In this document: positions 42,881 to 51,868 of the stretch, one piece after another | How positions within the stretch are numbered: position 1 is the first letter of the stretch | How the letters are laid out: each line of letters begins with the position of its first letter | Origin: a bacterium | GTDB taxonomy: Bacteria > UBP6 > UBA1177 | Assembly: GCA_017963125.1 (NCBI GenBank) | Contig: JAGCUA010000018.1 | Coordinates: forward strand, 1 to 64,000 | DNA length: 64,000 nucleotides | Reading direction: 5' to 3' | Translations under genes and position numbers: made by a program | The notes under the pieces: generated by a model | The model's input: the letters and a program-made list of their open reading frames with translations, nothing else | What the model was told of the DNA's origin: nothing | Database searches by the model: none

Positions 42881-45139
42881 ATGGGAAACGGCAGATTTTT
42901 CTACTCACGCAATTTCGTAACTTCGTTCGCACACGGACTTCACAAGCGGATTTACCGCTATTTTTTCAGAAAATTCGATGTCGAAATTCCCGATCCAGAA
43001 GGTTTTGAATCGCTGAAAACAAAAGACGAAAACGACAAAAAGCGCCTTGTCATCTATATTTCAGGGCGCAACAGCAAAATCGAGCAGTTCCTTCTCAATG
43101 GCTTTATGATCGAAAACGGAATAACGCCGCCCACCCACTCTTTCGGCCCGAAAACACGCTTTTTCAGGCCGCTTGGCGAACTCTGGATGATGTTGATCTC
43201 GCTTTTCACCCCGTCGATAATCAAAGACAGATTCATCAAATCGCTCTACATTCCGGTCGATTCGCCCGAAGAACTCAGCATCGACCCCGTTTTTTCCGAA
43301 GTTTACAGAAAACTGAAACATCAGGAAGCGACTCTGATCCCGGTAATCACGCTCTGGGACAAAAATCTCGACAAAAAGAAACGCTGGGAGTGGATAAACC
43401 AGCTCATCGGCCGCTACAACTTCTGGTCGACGTCGTGGGAACTCCTCATGTTCATGCTGAAAAGAAGGAAACTGACCCTCAGGATCGGCATCTCGTCAAC
43501 AGCCAAACTCGAGGATTCCGAAGAAGTCTTCGTTCAGAAACTATGCGACCTCATGGATATGTCAAAACGCAATGTCGTAGGCGCCGCGCTCAAAAACTGG
43601 CTCGACCTCAAGAACGAGACTCTCTTCAAAATGGGGCTAGGAAGCGATGACGAGAAGCGTTCAGCGATAAAGACGATGAAGGCGATGTCTTCGGAATACA
43701 GTCCGCTTTACGCCGAGACAGCCTCGTATTTCCTCGGAAAAATATTGAACGCGCGTTTTTCGAGATTCACTTATTCTTCAGACGAAATAAACGAACTGCG
43801 AAAAGTCTGCGCGCAAAGCGCCTCGAATACAGTATTTGTCCCGACCCACAAAAGTTACTTCGACTACCTGATACTCAACTACATTCTTTACAAGGAAAAA
43901 GTGACGGTTCCCCTCGTCGCGGCAGGAGACAACCTCGATTTTTTCCCTCTTTCGCCTGTTCTTCGCAAAATGGGTGCATTCTTCATAAGACGACAAATCC
44001 AGAACGACGAATTTTATAAAAAGATCCTCACAACTTACCTCGAACAGATTGTAACGGCCGGCTACAACATCGAATTTTTCATCGAAGGAGGCCGTTCGAG
44101 AAGCGGAATGGTGCGCTCTCCGAGGACTGGAATGCTCAAAATGCTTGCCGAGATCACGAAGGCGACAAACAGAAAACTCTACATCGTTCCGGTTTCGATA
44201 ACTTACGAAAAGCTCAAGGAAATAGAAGATTACAGCCGTGAAAAGCAGGGCGTAAAGCAACCCGAATCGGAACACTTTCTCAAAAAACTTTTCACACTTT
44301 TCAGAGCGAACTACGGCCCGGTTTACGTCAGATTCTCGCAGCCGATCCTCCTTAACACGAAATTCACCGACGAGACTGCGGCAAGGATCGCGGAAGTGCA
44401 GGAAAAAGCCTCGGTCATCAGTTTTTCGGCAATTTTTTCGGCTGTTTTCATGGGTTTCGAAAGCCTTTCCATCAAAGACCTGGTCGAAAGAATGGAACAG
44501 ACTGTCGAGATCCTTCACACTCTTCCGGATGTTCAGACCGCTTATGCGCTCAACAATCTCGATGTAAACTGCTCGAAACTTGTCAATATCCTGCTTAAAA
44601 AAGGCGATCTGATACAAAAAGGAAAACATCACGAAGAAAATCAAGAACTTACGATATCAAAAGATTCTATTCCCGAGTTCTCGTTCTACAAAAATTCGGC
44701 CGCGTTCGCATTCGCGCCTTTCTTCTGCGAACTTTTCCGCGGCACTGAACTTTACACTTTCGTAAGCGAGTTTCTTGAAAACACGATCATGGGTTACTAC
44801 GAGTCGATCAATTCAGAAAATCAAATCGATGTTTCTGCCCTTCCAGACTGGTTCAAAACGATGCTCCGGAAATTTTTTGAAGACAAATTTGCAATTTTCG
44901 GCACGGTCCTCGAACTTTTGGGAGAAAGCGGCATTTTGAAAGAAGAAAAATCAAGACACTCCGAAATAGTTAAAAAACTTCTTCCGAAAGTGAGCGAAAA
45001 AATCCCGTCAGCCACGGCTGACGAAATCTACGAAATGCTCTTCTTCCTCGAAAAGAAAGGCGTTCTGAAAGAAAATCTCACAATTTTCGACAAAGAATTG
45101 TCTCAGGAATTAACCGATAAAATCAAGACTCTGAATTAA
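42881..45139 (+). CDS. plsB: Glycerol-3-phosphate 1-O-acyltransferase (PlsB type)
   Basis: Makes lysophosphatidate, the first step of phospholipid synthesis, on the inner membrane. 752 residues, close to the length of proteobacterial PlsB. Acyltransferase blocks: THKSYFDYL (HX4D, near residue 320), GAFFIRRQ, and FFIEGGRSRSGM (near 400), then IVPVSITYEK. The N- and C-terminal helical regions are typical of PlsB and absent from PlsC. ATG follows AGGATCTT, a weak site, right after the FG-GAP lipoprotein gene. Confidence 0.92.
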   Translation: MGNGRFFYSRNFVTSFAHGLHKRIYRYFFRKFDVEIPDPEGFESLKTKDENDKKRLVIYISGRNSKIEQFLLNGFMIENGITPPTHSFGPKTRFFRPLGELWMMLISLFTPSIIKDRFIKSLYIPVDSPEELSIDPVFSEVYRKLKHQEATLIPVITLWDKNLDKKKRWEWINQLIGRYNFWSTSWELLMFMLKRRKLTLRIGISSTAKLEDSEEVFVQKLCDLMDMSKRNVVGAALKNWLDLKNETLFKMGLGSDDEKRSAIKTMKAMSSEYSPLYAETASYFLGKILNARFSRFTYSSDEINELRKVCAQSASNTVFVPTHKSYFDYLILNYILYKEKVTVPLVAAGDNLDFFPLSPVLRKMGAFFIRRQIQNDEFYKKILTTYLEQIVTAGYNIEFFIEGGRSRSGMVRSPRTGMLKMLAEITKATNRKLYIVPVSITYEKLKEIEDYSREKQGVKQPESEHFLKKLFTLFRANYGPVYVRFSQPILLNTKFTDETAARIAEVQEKASVISFSAIFSAVFMGFESLSIKDLVERMEQTVEILHTLPDVQTAYALNNLDVNCSKLVNILLKKGDLIQKGKHHEENQELTISKDSIPEFSFYKNSAAFAFAPFFCELFRGTELYTFVSEFLENTIMGYYESINSENQIDVSALPDWFKTMLRKFFEDKFAIFGTVLELLGESGILKEEKSRHSEIVKKLLPKVSEKIPSATADEIYEMLFFLEKKGVLKENLTIFDKELSQELTDKIKTLN

Positions 45140-45143
45140 AATC

Positions 45144-45490
45144 TGGTGGAGATGGCGGGAATCGAACCCGCGTCCAAAAAGGGGGAAAGTCGGGCGTCTA
45201 CGTGCGTAGCTGTCTGTTTTAATTAGTGTTCAGGCTCCCAGCAGCAGGATCCCTCGCACTTTTTCGCAATTGATTTCGCTTCCCTCGCCCTGCGAAAAGG
45301 CTCGGGTCGCTATTCCGCTGTTTGGCGCCCTTGCTACAGCCGCGGAAATACCGCAGAAGGACGGGCAGGCTTAAGCTGCCAATGCAAAATTATTATTTGC
45401 GTTTCTTGTTTTGCCGCTTTTTACGAGGCCAGCGGCGCCTCGGCATGCAGCCGGAAAATCCAGCCTCCCTGTCGAAACCAAGTCATCCCC
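45144..45490 (-). ncRNA. ssrA: tmRNA (transfer-messenger RNA)
   Basis: 347 nt on the minus strand. The 5' end GGGGATGACTTGGTTTCGAC and the 3' end ...GGTTCGATTCCCGCCATCTCCACCA form the tRNA-like domain; the 7-bp acceptor GGGGATG/CATCTCC pairs with one G-U. The tag frame near 45414-45367 reads KSGKTRNANNNFALAA then TAA, possibly with one more Val at the front, ending in the ALAA degron recognised by ClpXP-type proteases. Single-piece form; it rescues stalled ribosomes with SmpB, which is not in the window. Confidence 0.96.
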
Positions 45491-45525
45491 ACTTGTCAAA
45501 GAAGCGTTCCTGAAGAACGGCGGAT

Positions 45526-45553
45526 ATTATAGTAAAAACTGCTGAAAAGTCAA
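45526..45553 (-). promoter_or_regulatory. tmRNA promoter
   Basis: Minus strand TTGACT (45553-45548), 16-bp spacer, TATAAT (45531-45526), 36 bases before the mature 5' end, leaving a short leader for RNase P to remove. Confidence 0.75.
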
Positions 45554-45568
45554 TCCTTCCCAGCAATC

Positions 45569-45596
45569 TTGCAACTTTCTTTTTTAATAGTATATT
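45569..45596 (+). promoter_or_regulatory. possible hutU promoter
   Basis: TTGCAA (45569-45574), 16-bp spacer, TATATT (45591-45596), divergent from and close to the tmRNA promoter. Confidence 0.4.
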
Positions 45597-45627
45597 TCGC
45601 CGTTAAAAACCTGTTTTGGAGGAAAAA

Positions 45628-47658
45628 ATGCTCAATAATTTCGACATTTCGAATGCAATGACGATCAAACTTGACCCGGTTCTTCCCGAATATCCGAAAT
45701 TCGTGGAAGGTATCAGACGCGCTCCGAAAAGAGAGCTCACTCTCACGAAAAACGAGATCGAACTTTCGCTTAGAAACGCTCTCCGCTACGTTCCGGAAGA
45801 GCTTCACGAAGCACTTGCACCAGAATTTCTTGAAGAACTTCTCACACGCGGCAGAATCTACGGCTACCGCTTCCGTCCTGAAGGCAAGATCTGGGGCAAA
45901 CCTATCGATTCCTACAAAGGAAACTGCATCGAAGGCAAAGCTTTCCAGGTAATGATCGACAACAACCTCGACTTCGCGACAGCGCTTTATCCTTATGAAC
46001 TCGTAACTTACGGCGAAACGGGACAGGTCTGCCAGAACTGGATGCAGTACCGCCTCATCAAAAAATATTTGGAAGTTTTGACCGATGAACAGACGCTCGT
46101 TCTCCACAGCGGACATCCGCTCGGCCTTTTCAAATCGCACAAAAGAGCACCGCGCGTCATCACGACGAACGGACTTATGGTCGGCCTTTTCGACGATATG
46201 CAGAACTTCAACCGCGCAGCGGCTCTCGGTGTAGCTAACTACGGACAGATGACTGCCGGCGGCTGGATGTACATCGGCCCGCAGGGGATCGTTCACGGCA
46301 CATACAACACGATCCTCATCGCAGGAAGAATGAAACTCGGCGTTCCGTGGGACGGTGACCTTCGCGGCAAGCTCTTCGTTTCCAGCGGTCTCGGCGGCAT
46401 GAGCGGCGCACAACCGAAAGCAGTGGAGATCGCGAAAGGTGTCGGCATTTTCGCAGAAGTCGACGCTTCGAGAATCGAAACGAGACACTCGCAGGGCTGG
46501 GTATCGCTCGTCACGGACAGCGCAGAGGAAGCATTCAAAAAAGCATTTGAATATATTGAGAAAAAAGAGCCCATCAGCATTGCTTACCACGGAAATATCG
46601 TTGATCTTCTTGAATATGCGGACTCCGAAAACATCCACATCGACCTTCTGAGCGACCAGACGAGCTGCCACGCAGTCTATGAAGGCGGCTACTGCCCGGC
46701 AGGGATCACTTTCGAAGAGAGAACGGCGCTTCTCGCAAACGACAAGCCGAAGTTCCGCCAGCTCGTTGACGCTACGCTTCGCAGACATTTCGAAGTCATC
46801 AAAAAGCTCGTCGCAAAAGGAACATACTTCTTCGATTACGGCAACTCATTTATGAGAGCTATTTTCGATGCAGGTGTTAAAGAGATTTCCAAAAACGGAA
46901 AAGATACTTTCGAAGGCTTCATCTGGCCGAGCTATGTCGAGGATATTCTTGGACCTGAACTTTTCGATTACGGTTACGGCCCATTCCGCTGGGTATGCCT
47001 CAGCGGCAAAGAGAGCGACCTTGCAAAAACCGACGAAGCTGCTGCGGAAGTCATCGCGCACTGCCGTCCGGTTCTCCGTTATCAGGACAAGGACAACTAC
47101 CACTGGGTAAAAGACGCGATGAAAAACAAACTCGTCGTCGGAACTCAGGCAAGAATTCTCTATCAGGATGCTGCCGGAAGAACGCAGATCGCAAAGAAAT
47201 TCAACGAAATGGTCCGCGAAGGCATCGTAGGTCCTATCATGCTCGGACGTGACCACCACGATACAGGCGGCACAGACAGCCCCTACCGCGAAACATCGAA
47301 CATCAAGGATGGTTCCAACATCATGGCAGATATGGCGACCAACATTTTCGCCGGCAACTGTGCAAGAGGCATGAGCCTTGTAGCACTTCACAACGGCGGC
47401 GGAGTCGGCATCGGCAAATCGATCAACGGCGGCTTCGGAATGGTCCTCGACGGTTCCGAAAGAGTTGACGCGATACTCGACATCGCATTCCCGTGGGACG
47501 TAATGGGCGGCGTTTCAAGAAGAGCGTGGGCAAGAAACGAACACTCGATCGAAACAGTCGTCGAATACAACAAAAACAACGACCACAACGATCACCTGAC
47601 CCTTCCCTACATCGTTAGTGACGAACTCATCGCTAAAGTCATGAAAGACGTGAAATAG
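45628..47658 (+). CDS. hutU: Urocanate hydratase
   Basis: Converts urocanate to imidazolonepropionate in histidine breakdown, using NAD+ as cofactor. 676 residues, the longer form seen in anaerobes (about 550 in proteobacteria). Marks: GRIYGYRFRPEG, TYGETGQVCQNWMQYRLI, QMTAGGWMYIGPQGIVHGTYNT, the NAD+-binding GLGGMSGAQPKA, and GPIMLGRDHHDTGGTDSPYRET near the C-terminus. ATG 45628 follows GGAGG. The other hut genes (hutH, hutI, ftcD or hutG) are not here. Confidence 0.95.
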   Translation: MLNNFDISNAMTIKLDPVLPEYPKFVEGIRRAPKRELTLTKNEIELSLRNALRYVPEELHEALAPEFLEELLTRGRIYGYRFRPEGKIWGKPIDSYKGNCIEGKAFQVMIDNNLDFATALYPYELVTYGETGQVCQNWMQYRLIKKYLEVLTDEQTLVLHSGHPLGLFKSHKRAPRVITTNGLMVGLFDDMQNFNRAAALGVANYGQMTAGGWMYIGPQGIVHGTYNTILIAGRMKLGVPWDGDLRGKLFVSSGLGGMSGAQPKAVEIAKGVGIFAEVDASRIETRHSQGWVSLVTDSAEEAFKKAFEYIEKKEPISIAYHGNIVDLLEYADSENIHIDLLSDQTSCHAVYEGGYCPAGITFEERTALLANDKPKFRQLVDATLRRHFEVIKKLVAKGTYFFDYGNSFMRAIFDAGVKEISKNGKDTFEGFIWPSYVEDILGPELFDYGYGPFRWVCLSGKESDLAKTDEAAAEVIAHCRPVLRYQDKDNYHWVKDAMKNKLVVGTQARILYQDAAGRTQIAKKFNEMVREGIVGPIMLGRDHHDTGGTDSPYRETSNIKDGSNIMADMATNIFAGNCARGMSLVALHNGGGVGIGKSINGGFGMVLDGSERVDAILDIAFPWDVMGGVSRRAWARNEHSIETVVEYNKNNDHNDHLTLPYIVSDELIAKVMKDVK

Positions 47659-47668
47659 CGAGTACAAA

Positions 47669-48334
47669 ATGAAAAAAGTCTTTGTAGTTTGTGTTGCAAT
47701 TCTGATTTTTATTGTTTCTTGCAGCGACAACTCAGATGAAATTTGGGATTGCGACCCAACCAATGAGTGCGGCGGGATTGGAGAGTTAACCTGCAAATCA
47801 GATTCTTCCTATGTCTGTGATGCAGGATGCTTTTTTTACTACACTCTATACGAAACATGCAATGCGGGATGTGACACACAAACAGGGAGATGTAAACCTT
47901 GGAAAGATCCAGATTCCGGACTCATGTGGTCTCATTTAGAAAATAACGATTCCATCGAGAATCTTTTTAGTTGGGACGAATCTGTTTCTTACTGTGAGAA
48001 CCTTTCTCTTGCCGGATATAATGACTGGCATCTGCCGACAATCGACGAACTTAGAACTCTTGTACAAAACAGCCCCGGCATAGAAGCAGGCGGAACTTGC
48101 AAAGTAAGTGAAACGAACGGCTGTTTGTCTTCTGATTGTTGGACAGAAGACTGTCGTTCCTATGATTCATCCGGATACTGCAAACTCAGCAGTGTGTGGA
48201 GCTGGTCATCCTCTACTCTGTCAGATGACTCGGAGAGCGTTTGGTTTTTGTCTGATTACAATTATTTAAGCATATATGCTGATAAAAAGGCAAAGTACGG
48301 ATTCGCGGTCCGTTGCGTCAGGAAGGCTGAATAA
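47669..48334 (+). CDS. DUF1566 lipoprotein
   Basis: 221 residues. Lipobox IVSC gives lipidated Cys17; a Cys-rich region follows (ten or so Cys to about residue 75, e.g. CDPTNECGGIG, CDAGCFF), then a DUF1566/FGE-like domain with DPDSGLMWS, YCENLSLAGYNDWHLPTIDELRTL and the closing FAVRCVR. Surface or periplasmic, function unknown. ATG lies ten bases after hutU with only a weak ribosome site. Confidence 0.82.
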   Translation: MKKVFVVCVAILIFIVSCSDNSDEIWDCDPTNECGGIGELTCKSDSSYVCDAGCFFYYTLYETCNAGCDTQTGRCKPWKDPDSGLMWSHLENNDSIENLFSWDESVSYCENLSLAGYNDWHLPTIDELRTLVQNSPGIEAGGTCKVSETNGCLSSDCWTEDCRSYDSSGYCKLSSVWSWSSSTLSDDSESVWFLSDYNYLSIYADKKAKYGFAVRCVRKAE

Positions 48335-48335
48335 A

Positions 48336-48372
48336 ATCGGATGCCTTTTCCGATCAGATTTGTTGCCTTTTC
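48336..48372 (+). terminator. possible terminator after the DUF1566 gene
   Basis: 5-bp stem ATCGG/CCGAT (48336-48354) with a 9-nt loop, followed by a moderately T-rich stretch. Tentative. Confidence 0.3.
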
Positions 48373-48437
48373 TTGATATTTTCTCTACAGTTTTCTCGTT
48401 TTTCGATGATTGATTTCTTTAATTACGAGGTCAAATA

Positions 48438-49196
48438 ATGCGCGAACTCAGAAATCTTCTTGAATCTCTCTATAAAAAGCTCAATAAAAGAGGTCTTGTC
48501 GATCCCGACCCGCTGAAATTTCTGTATGATTATCCTGAAACTAAAGACCGCGAGATCATTGCACTTTTAGCTTCTTCTATCGCTTACGGCAGAGTGGCTC
48601 AGATACTTAAATCCGTTGACAAGATACTGCAACCGATGGAAGGCAAGCCCTTCGATTTCGTTGATTCTCACAGTGAAAAGGATTTTGCCGCGATATACAA
48701 AGGCTTCGTTCACAGATTCACGACTGACGAGGATCTCGCAAAACTTTTCCGCGGAATGAAGCACGTTCTCAAGGAATACGGAAATTTCGAGAATTTATAT
48801 CTTTGCGGAGTCGAAAAATTCGTCGACGAGATGAATCTTTCACAAAAATCGTATCTGATCCCTTCTCCTGCCGACGGTTCGGCTTGCAAGAGGCTCAACC
48901 TCTTTTTCCGCTGGATGGTGAGAAATGACGAGGTCGATCCCGGCGGCTGGACAAAGGCAAGCGCTGCCAAATTGGTAGTTCCGCTCGATACACATGCCTT
49001 CAAAGCGGCGAAGATCCTCGGTTTTACCGAAAAAAAGGCGCCGAATTACAAAGCCGCTCTCGAGATCACCTCGCATTACGCCGAGATCGCACCGGAAGAT
49101 CCGGTCAAATATGATTTTGCCCTTACCCGTTTCGGGATCCGCGACGATATGACTTTCGATGATTTCAGACGCGAAGTAGAAAAATTTTTAATGTAA
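48438..49196 (+). CDS. TIGR02757 family protein (DUF2400)
   Basis: 252 residues. Blocks YETKDREIIALLASSIAYGRV-like start, RFTTDEDLAKLF, LNLFFRWMVRNDEVDPGGW, VPLDTHAFKAAKILG and PVKYDFALTRFGI match this conserved family, which may be distantly related to helix-hairpin-helix DNA glycosylases; no activity is established. ATG follows a GAGG site (ACGAGGTCAAATA). It stands alone, 71 bases before the acyltransferase operon. Confidence 0.88.
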   Translation: MRELRNLLESLYKKLNKRGLVDPDPLKFLYDYPETKDREIIALLASSIAYGRVAQILKSVDKILQPMEGKPFDFVDSHSEKDFAAIYKGFVHRFTTDEDLAKLFRGMKHVLKEYGNFENLYLCGVEKFVDEMNLSQKSYLIPSPADGSACKRLNLFFRWMVRNDEVDPGGWTKASAAKLVVPLDTHAFKAAKILGFTEKKAPNYKAALEITSHYAEIAPEDPVKYDFALTRFGIRDDMTFDDFRREVEKFLM

Positions 49197-49267
49197 TCTT
49201 TCTATTGTCATCTTTTTAAGTAAAATACTTCGTTTTTTGTATTTTTATATCAGATTTTGAGGTTTCA

Positions 49268-50668
49268 ATGGTTTTCAGCAGCCCTATATTTTTATTTATT
49301 TTTCTTCCTTTTGTGTGGATTCTCCACGCGATGCTTCCTGAAAAATTCCGCAAAGCATTCCTGCTTCTGGCCAGCCTGATATTCTACATATACGGTGAAG
49401 GTCTATTTGTCATGCTCATGGTTGTGACGATCCTCGCCGCGCATATTTCGATACTTCTGATACACAGACTGGAGCACCACAAAACTGCAGTTGCCGTGAC
49501 AGGTTCTATCGTTTCACTCTTGGTACTTCTTATTTTCAAGCATATGAACTTTTTCACCACTCAGCTCGCCCATCTTTTCGCTCTTTTCTCTTCGGTTAAG
49601 ATAACGCCTACCAATTTTCACCTGCCGCTCGGAGTATCGTTTTTCACATTCCAGGCAGTATCCTGCATAATCGATTTTTACAGAAATCCTGCAGAAAAAG
49701 AGCCTAAATTCATTGATACCGCGCTTTACATTGCCTTCTTCCCTCAGCTTGTCGCAGGTCCTATCGTCCGTTACGACAACTTCATTCCGCAGCTTAAATA
49801 CAGGGCGGTGCACTATGCCGCATTTCTTTACGGACTGAAGCGTTTTGCATACGGTTTCGCGAAAAAAGTGCTGATTTCCAACAATCTCGCCCCAGTCGTT
49901 GACAAAATCTATTCGATGGACACATCTACTATGGGGATCGATGTGGCGTGGGCCGCGACATTCGTCTTCATGGTAGAGCTTTACTTCGATTTCTCCGGTT
50001 ATTCCGACATGGCGATCGGTCTGGCGAGAATGTTCGGCATAAAAATTCCCGAAAACTTCACATATCCTTTCACTGCGACCTCTCTCGGAAACATGTGGCG
50101 CAAATGGCACATTTCGCTTTCAACGTGGTTCAGGGACTACATTTATATTCCGCTCGGCGGTAGCAGAAAAGGCGATTTCAGGGCAATCGTCAATCTCTGG
50201 CTCGCTTTTCTTGCCTGCGGATTGTGGCACGGAGCCGCGTGGAACTTCATTTTCCTCGGCGCACTTTCTGCTTTTTTGATCACTATAGAGAGGCTTTTCA
50301 AAAAATACTGTCCTTACAGAAATACTGTGCTGGCGCATCTTTACGCAAAAATGATTGCATTACCGCTGTTTTTCATTTCGGTAAAGGTCGATTCTGTCGC
50401 TTATTATTTCGGAGTCGTCAAGGCAATGTTCATTCCGAACACCTCCGCAACAGTTTCAATGATGCAGATTTTTGACGCAAAATCATTTATTGTTTTTGTC
50501 GCAGGCTGCATATTCGGATTCCCTGTTTACAGAGTTATTACCGATAAATTCGGGAAATCTAATGTGTTCAGGTGGCTGGAAGCGGCATTTCTTCTCGTCC
50601 TCTTCGGAGCGGCACTTTCCAGCAGCACGATGGTCTTCTCGGATCCTTTCTTCTATTTCAGGTTCTAA
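49268..50668 (+). CDS. MBOAT membrane O-acyltransferase (AlgI/DltB-like)
   Basis: Moves acyl (usually acetyl) groups across the membrane to secreted or surface polysaccharides. 466 residues with about eleven to twelve membrane helices. Marks: GVSFFTFQAVSCIIDFYR, FFPQLVAGPIVRY, YFDFSGYSDMAIGLARMFG, NMWRKWHISLSTWFRDYIYIPLGGSR and the catalytic His in CGLWHGAAWNF. This is the AlgI/PatA arrangement. Its stop sits directly against the first of three SGNH genes (TAAATG), so it is the head of a four-gene operon. ATG 49268 follows GAGG. Confidence 0.93.
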   Translation: MVFSSPIFLFIFLPFVWILHAMLPEKFRKAFLLLASLIFYIYGEGLFVMLMVVTILAAHISILLIHRLEHHKTAVAVTGSIVSLLVLLIFKHMNFFTTQLAHLFALFSSVKITPTNFHLPLGVSFFTFQAVSCIIDFYRNPAEKEPKFIDTALYIAFFPQLVAGPIVRYDNFIPQLKYRAVHYAAFLYGLKRFAYGFAKKVLISNNLAPVVDKIYSMDTSTMGIDVAWAATFVFMVELYFDFSGYSDMAIGLARMFGIKIPENFTYPFTATSLGNMWRKWHISLSTWFRDYIYIPLGGSRKGDFRAIVNLWLAFLACGLWHGAAWNFIFLGALSAFLITIERLFKKYCPYRNTVLAHLYAKMIALPLFFISVKVDSVAYYFGVVKAMFIPNTSATVSMMQIFDAKSFIVFVAGCIFGFPVYRVITDKFGKSNVFRWLEAAFLLVLFGAALSSSTMVFSDPFFYFRF

Positions 50669-51868
50669 ATGCGTATAAGGCGGATCGACAAAATAAATTC
50701 TCCCGGATTGTTCTGCGCCGTGTTTTTATTCCTGTCCCTTTACTACCTGATATCAGAAGCGGCATTGGAAAGTTCCGTTTTCAGCAATGCAACAAATGAA
50801 TCCGACTACTACGCATCGATCGTTTTTTCCGAAAAAGACTGGGAAACAGCCCTTAAATTCAGAAAAGATCTGCTTTCGCTGGGTGAAAGGCGCGAAATTG
50901 TTCCAGGAACGCTTTTTTACAAGTACAAACCTGCAAAAACGGAGAGTTTCAATCTGAATTCGTTCGGATACCGCGGAGACGAGATAAAACCTAAGGAAAA
51001 GGACGAGTTCCGGATAATAATTTTCGGTGATTCCAGAATTTTCGGGATCCTGCTCGCCGATGAAAATACGATCCCTGTCGCTCTTGAAAAAAATCTGAGA
51101 GAAACTTTTCCCGATAAAAGTATAAAAGTTCTCAATTTCGGTGTCGAAGGACTTACGCTGCAGCGGACAGCTGATGCGGCAAAGCATTACTACAAAGAGC
51201 TGGAGCCTGACATCGTCCTTTTGTACAGCGGAGCCAACGATATAAACGAAGCCTATATTTTCGGCTGGAAAGAGTGGGAACCTTTTGTAGAAAATGCGCC
51301 GCTTCCGCCTGCTTTCGGAGAGAAACCCGACGAGCAGCTAACCGCGAAAATCAAGCTCCTGAACACTATAAAACTTTCTCTCATCAACGACTTTTCCGAA
51401 TTTGAAAAAATGTTTTCCAAAACAGATTTTGCAGCCGGTGAAATTCCTTCAGACAAGGTTGAGAACCTGAATTCCTTTATAAAAAAATTCCCTGAAAAAG
51501 TTGAAGAACTCTGCAACTATTTCAATGACCGCGGAGTATACGCCGCATACGTCATTTCGCCGGTCGCCCAGTTAAACAAACCGCTTACGGAGATAGAAAG
51601 GCATCTTCTTTTCAGGCACGAATCATTTTCGCCCGGATTGAACCTTTTTACGCAGCGCAGTGAAGAGGGGATCGTTAAAGCTCTGACAAAAAATGAGAAT
51701 ATCAGAGTTATAGACCAGAGCCGGGTTTTTGAAGGAATAAAAGATACTGTTTACTACGACGGGGTGCACTATACGCCGGAAGGCTCAAGGCTGCACGCCG
51801 AAAAACTCTCAGAAGAACTTACTGTAATTATTAAAGAAATACAGAACAAAAATGCAGAAAAGAATTGA
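50669..51868 (+). CDS. Membrane-anchored SGNH hydrolase-like protein 1 of 3
   Basis: 399 residues, AlgJ/AlgX/DltD-type partner of the MBOAT protein. N-terminal basic motif RIDKINS and one membrane helix (about 13-32) place the rest in the periplasm. SGNH blocks: Ser122 in FGDSRIFG, the Gly in NFGVEG (158-161), Asn190 in YSGANDINEAY (complete GxND), and Asp/His in YYDGVHYTPEG near the C-terminus. Of the three paralogs this one keeps all four catalytic blocks, so it is the most likely acetyl transferase or esterase. It starts directly after the MBOAT stop and overlaps the next gene by 17 bases. Confidence 0.9.
   Translation: MRIRRIDKINSPGLFCAVFLFLSLYYLISEAALESSVFSNATNESDYYASIVFSEKDWETALKFRKDLLSLGERREIVPGTLFYKYKPAKTESFNLNSFGYRGDEIKPKEKDEFRIIIFGDSRIFGILLADENTIPVALEKNLRETFPDKSIKVLNFGVEGLTLQRTADAAKHYYKELEPDIVLLYSGANDINEAYIFGWKEWEPFVENAPLPPAFGEKPDEQLTAKIKLLNTIKLSLINDFSEFEKMFSKTDFAAGEIPSDKVENLNSFIKKFPEKVEELCNYFNDRGVYAAYVISPVAQLNKPLTEIERHLLFRHESFSPGLNLFTQRSEEGIVKALTKNENIRVIDQSRVFEGIKDTVYYDGVHYTPEGSRLHAEKLSEELTVIIKEIQNKNAEKN

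Noticed and set aside
43778..44644. 288-codon open frame on the minus strand
   Set aside because: Antisense to the conserved acyltransferase blocks of plsB.
45322..45513. 63-codon open frame on the plus strand
   Set aside because: It runs antisense through the tmRNA.
45550..46788. 412-codon open frame on the minus strand
   Set aside because: Antisense to hutU, whose family match is certain; it also overlaps the hutU and tmRNA promoter region.
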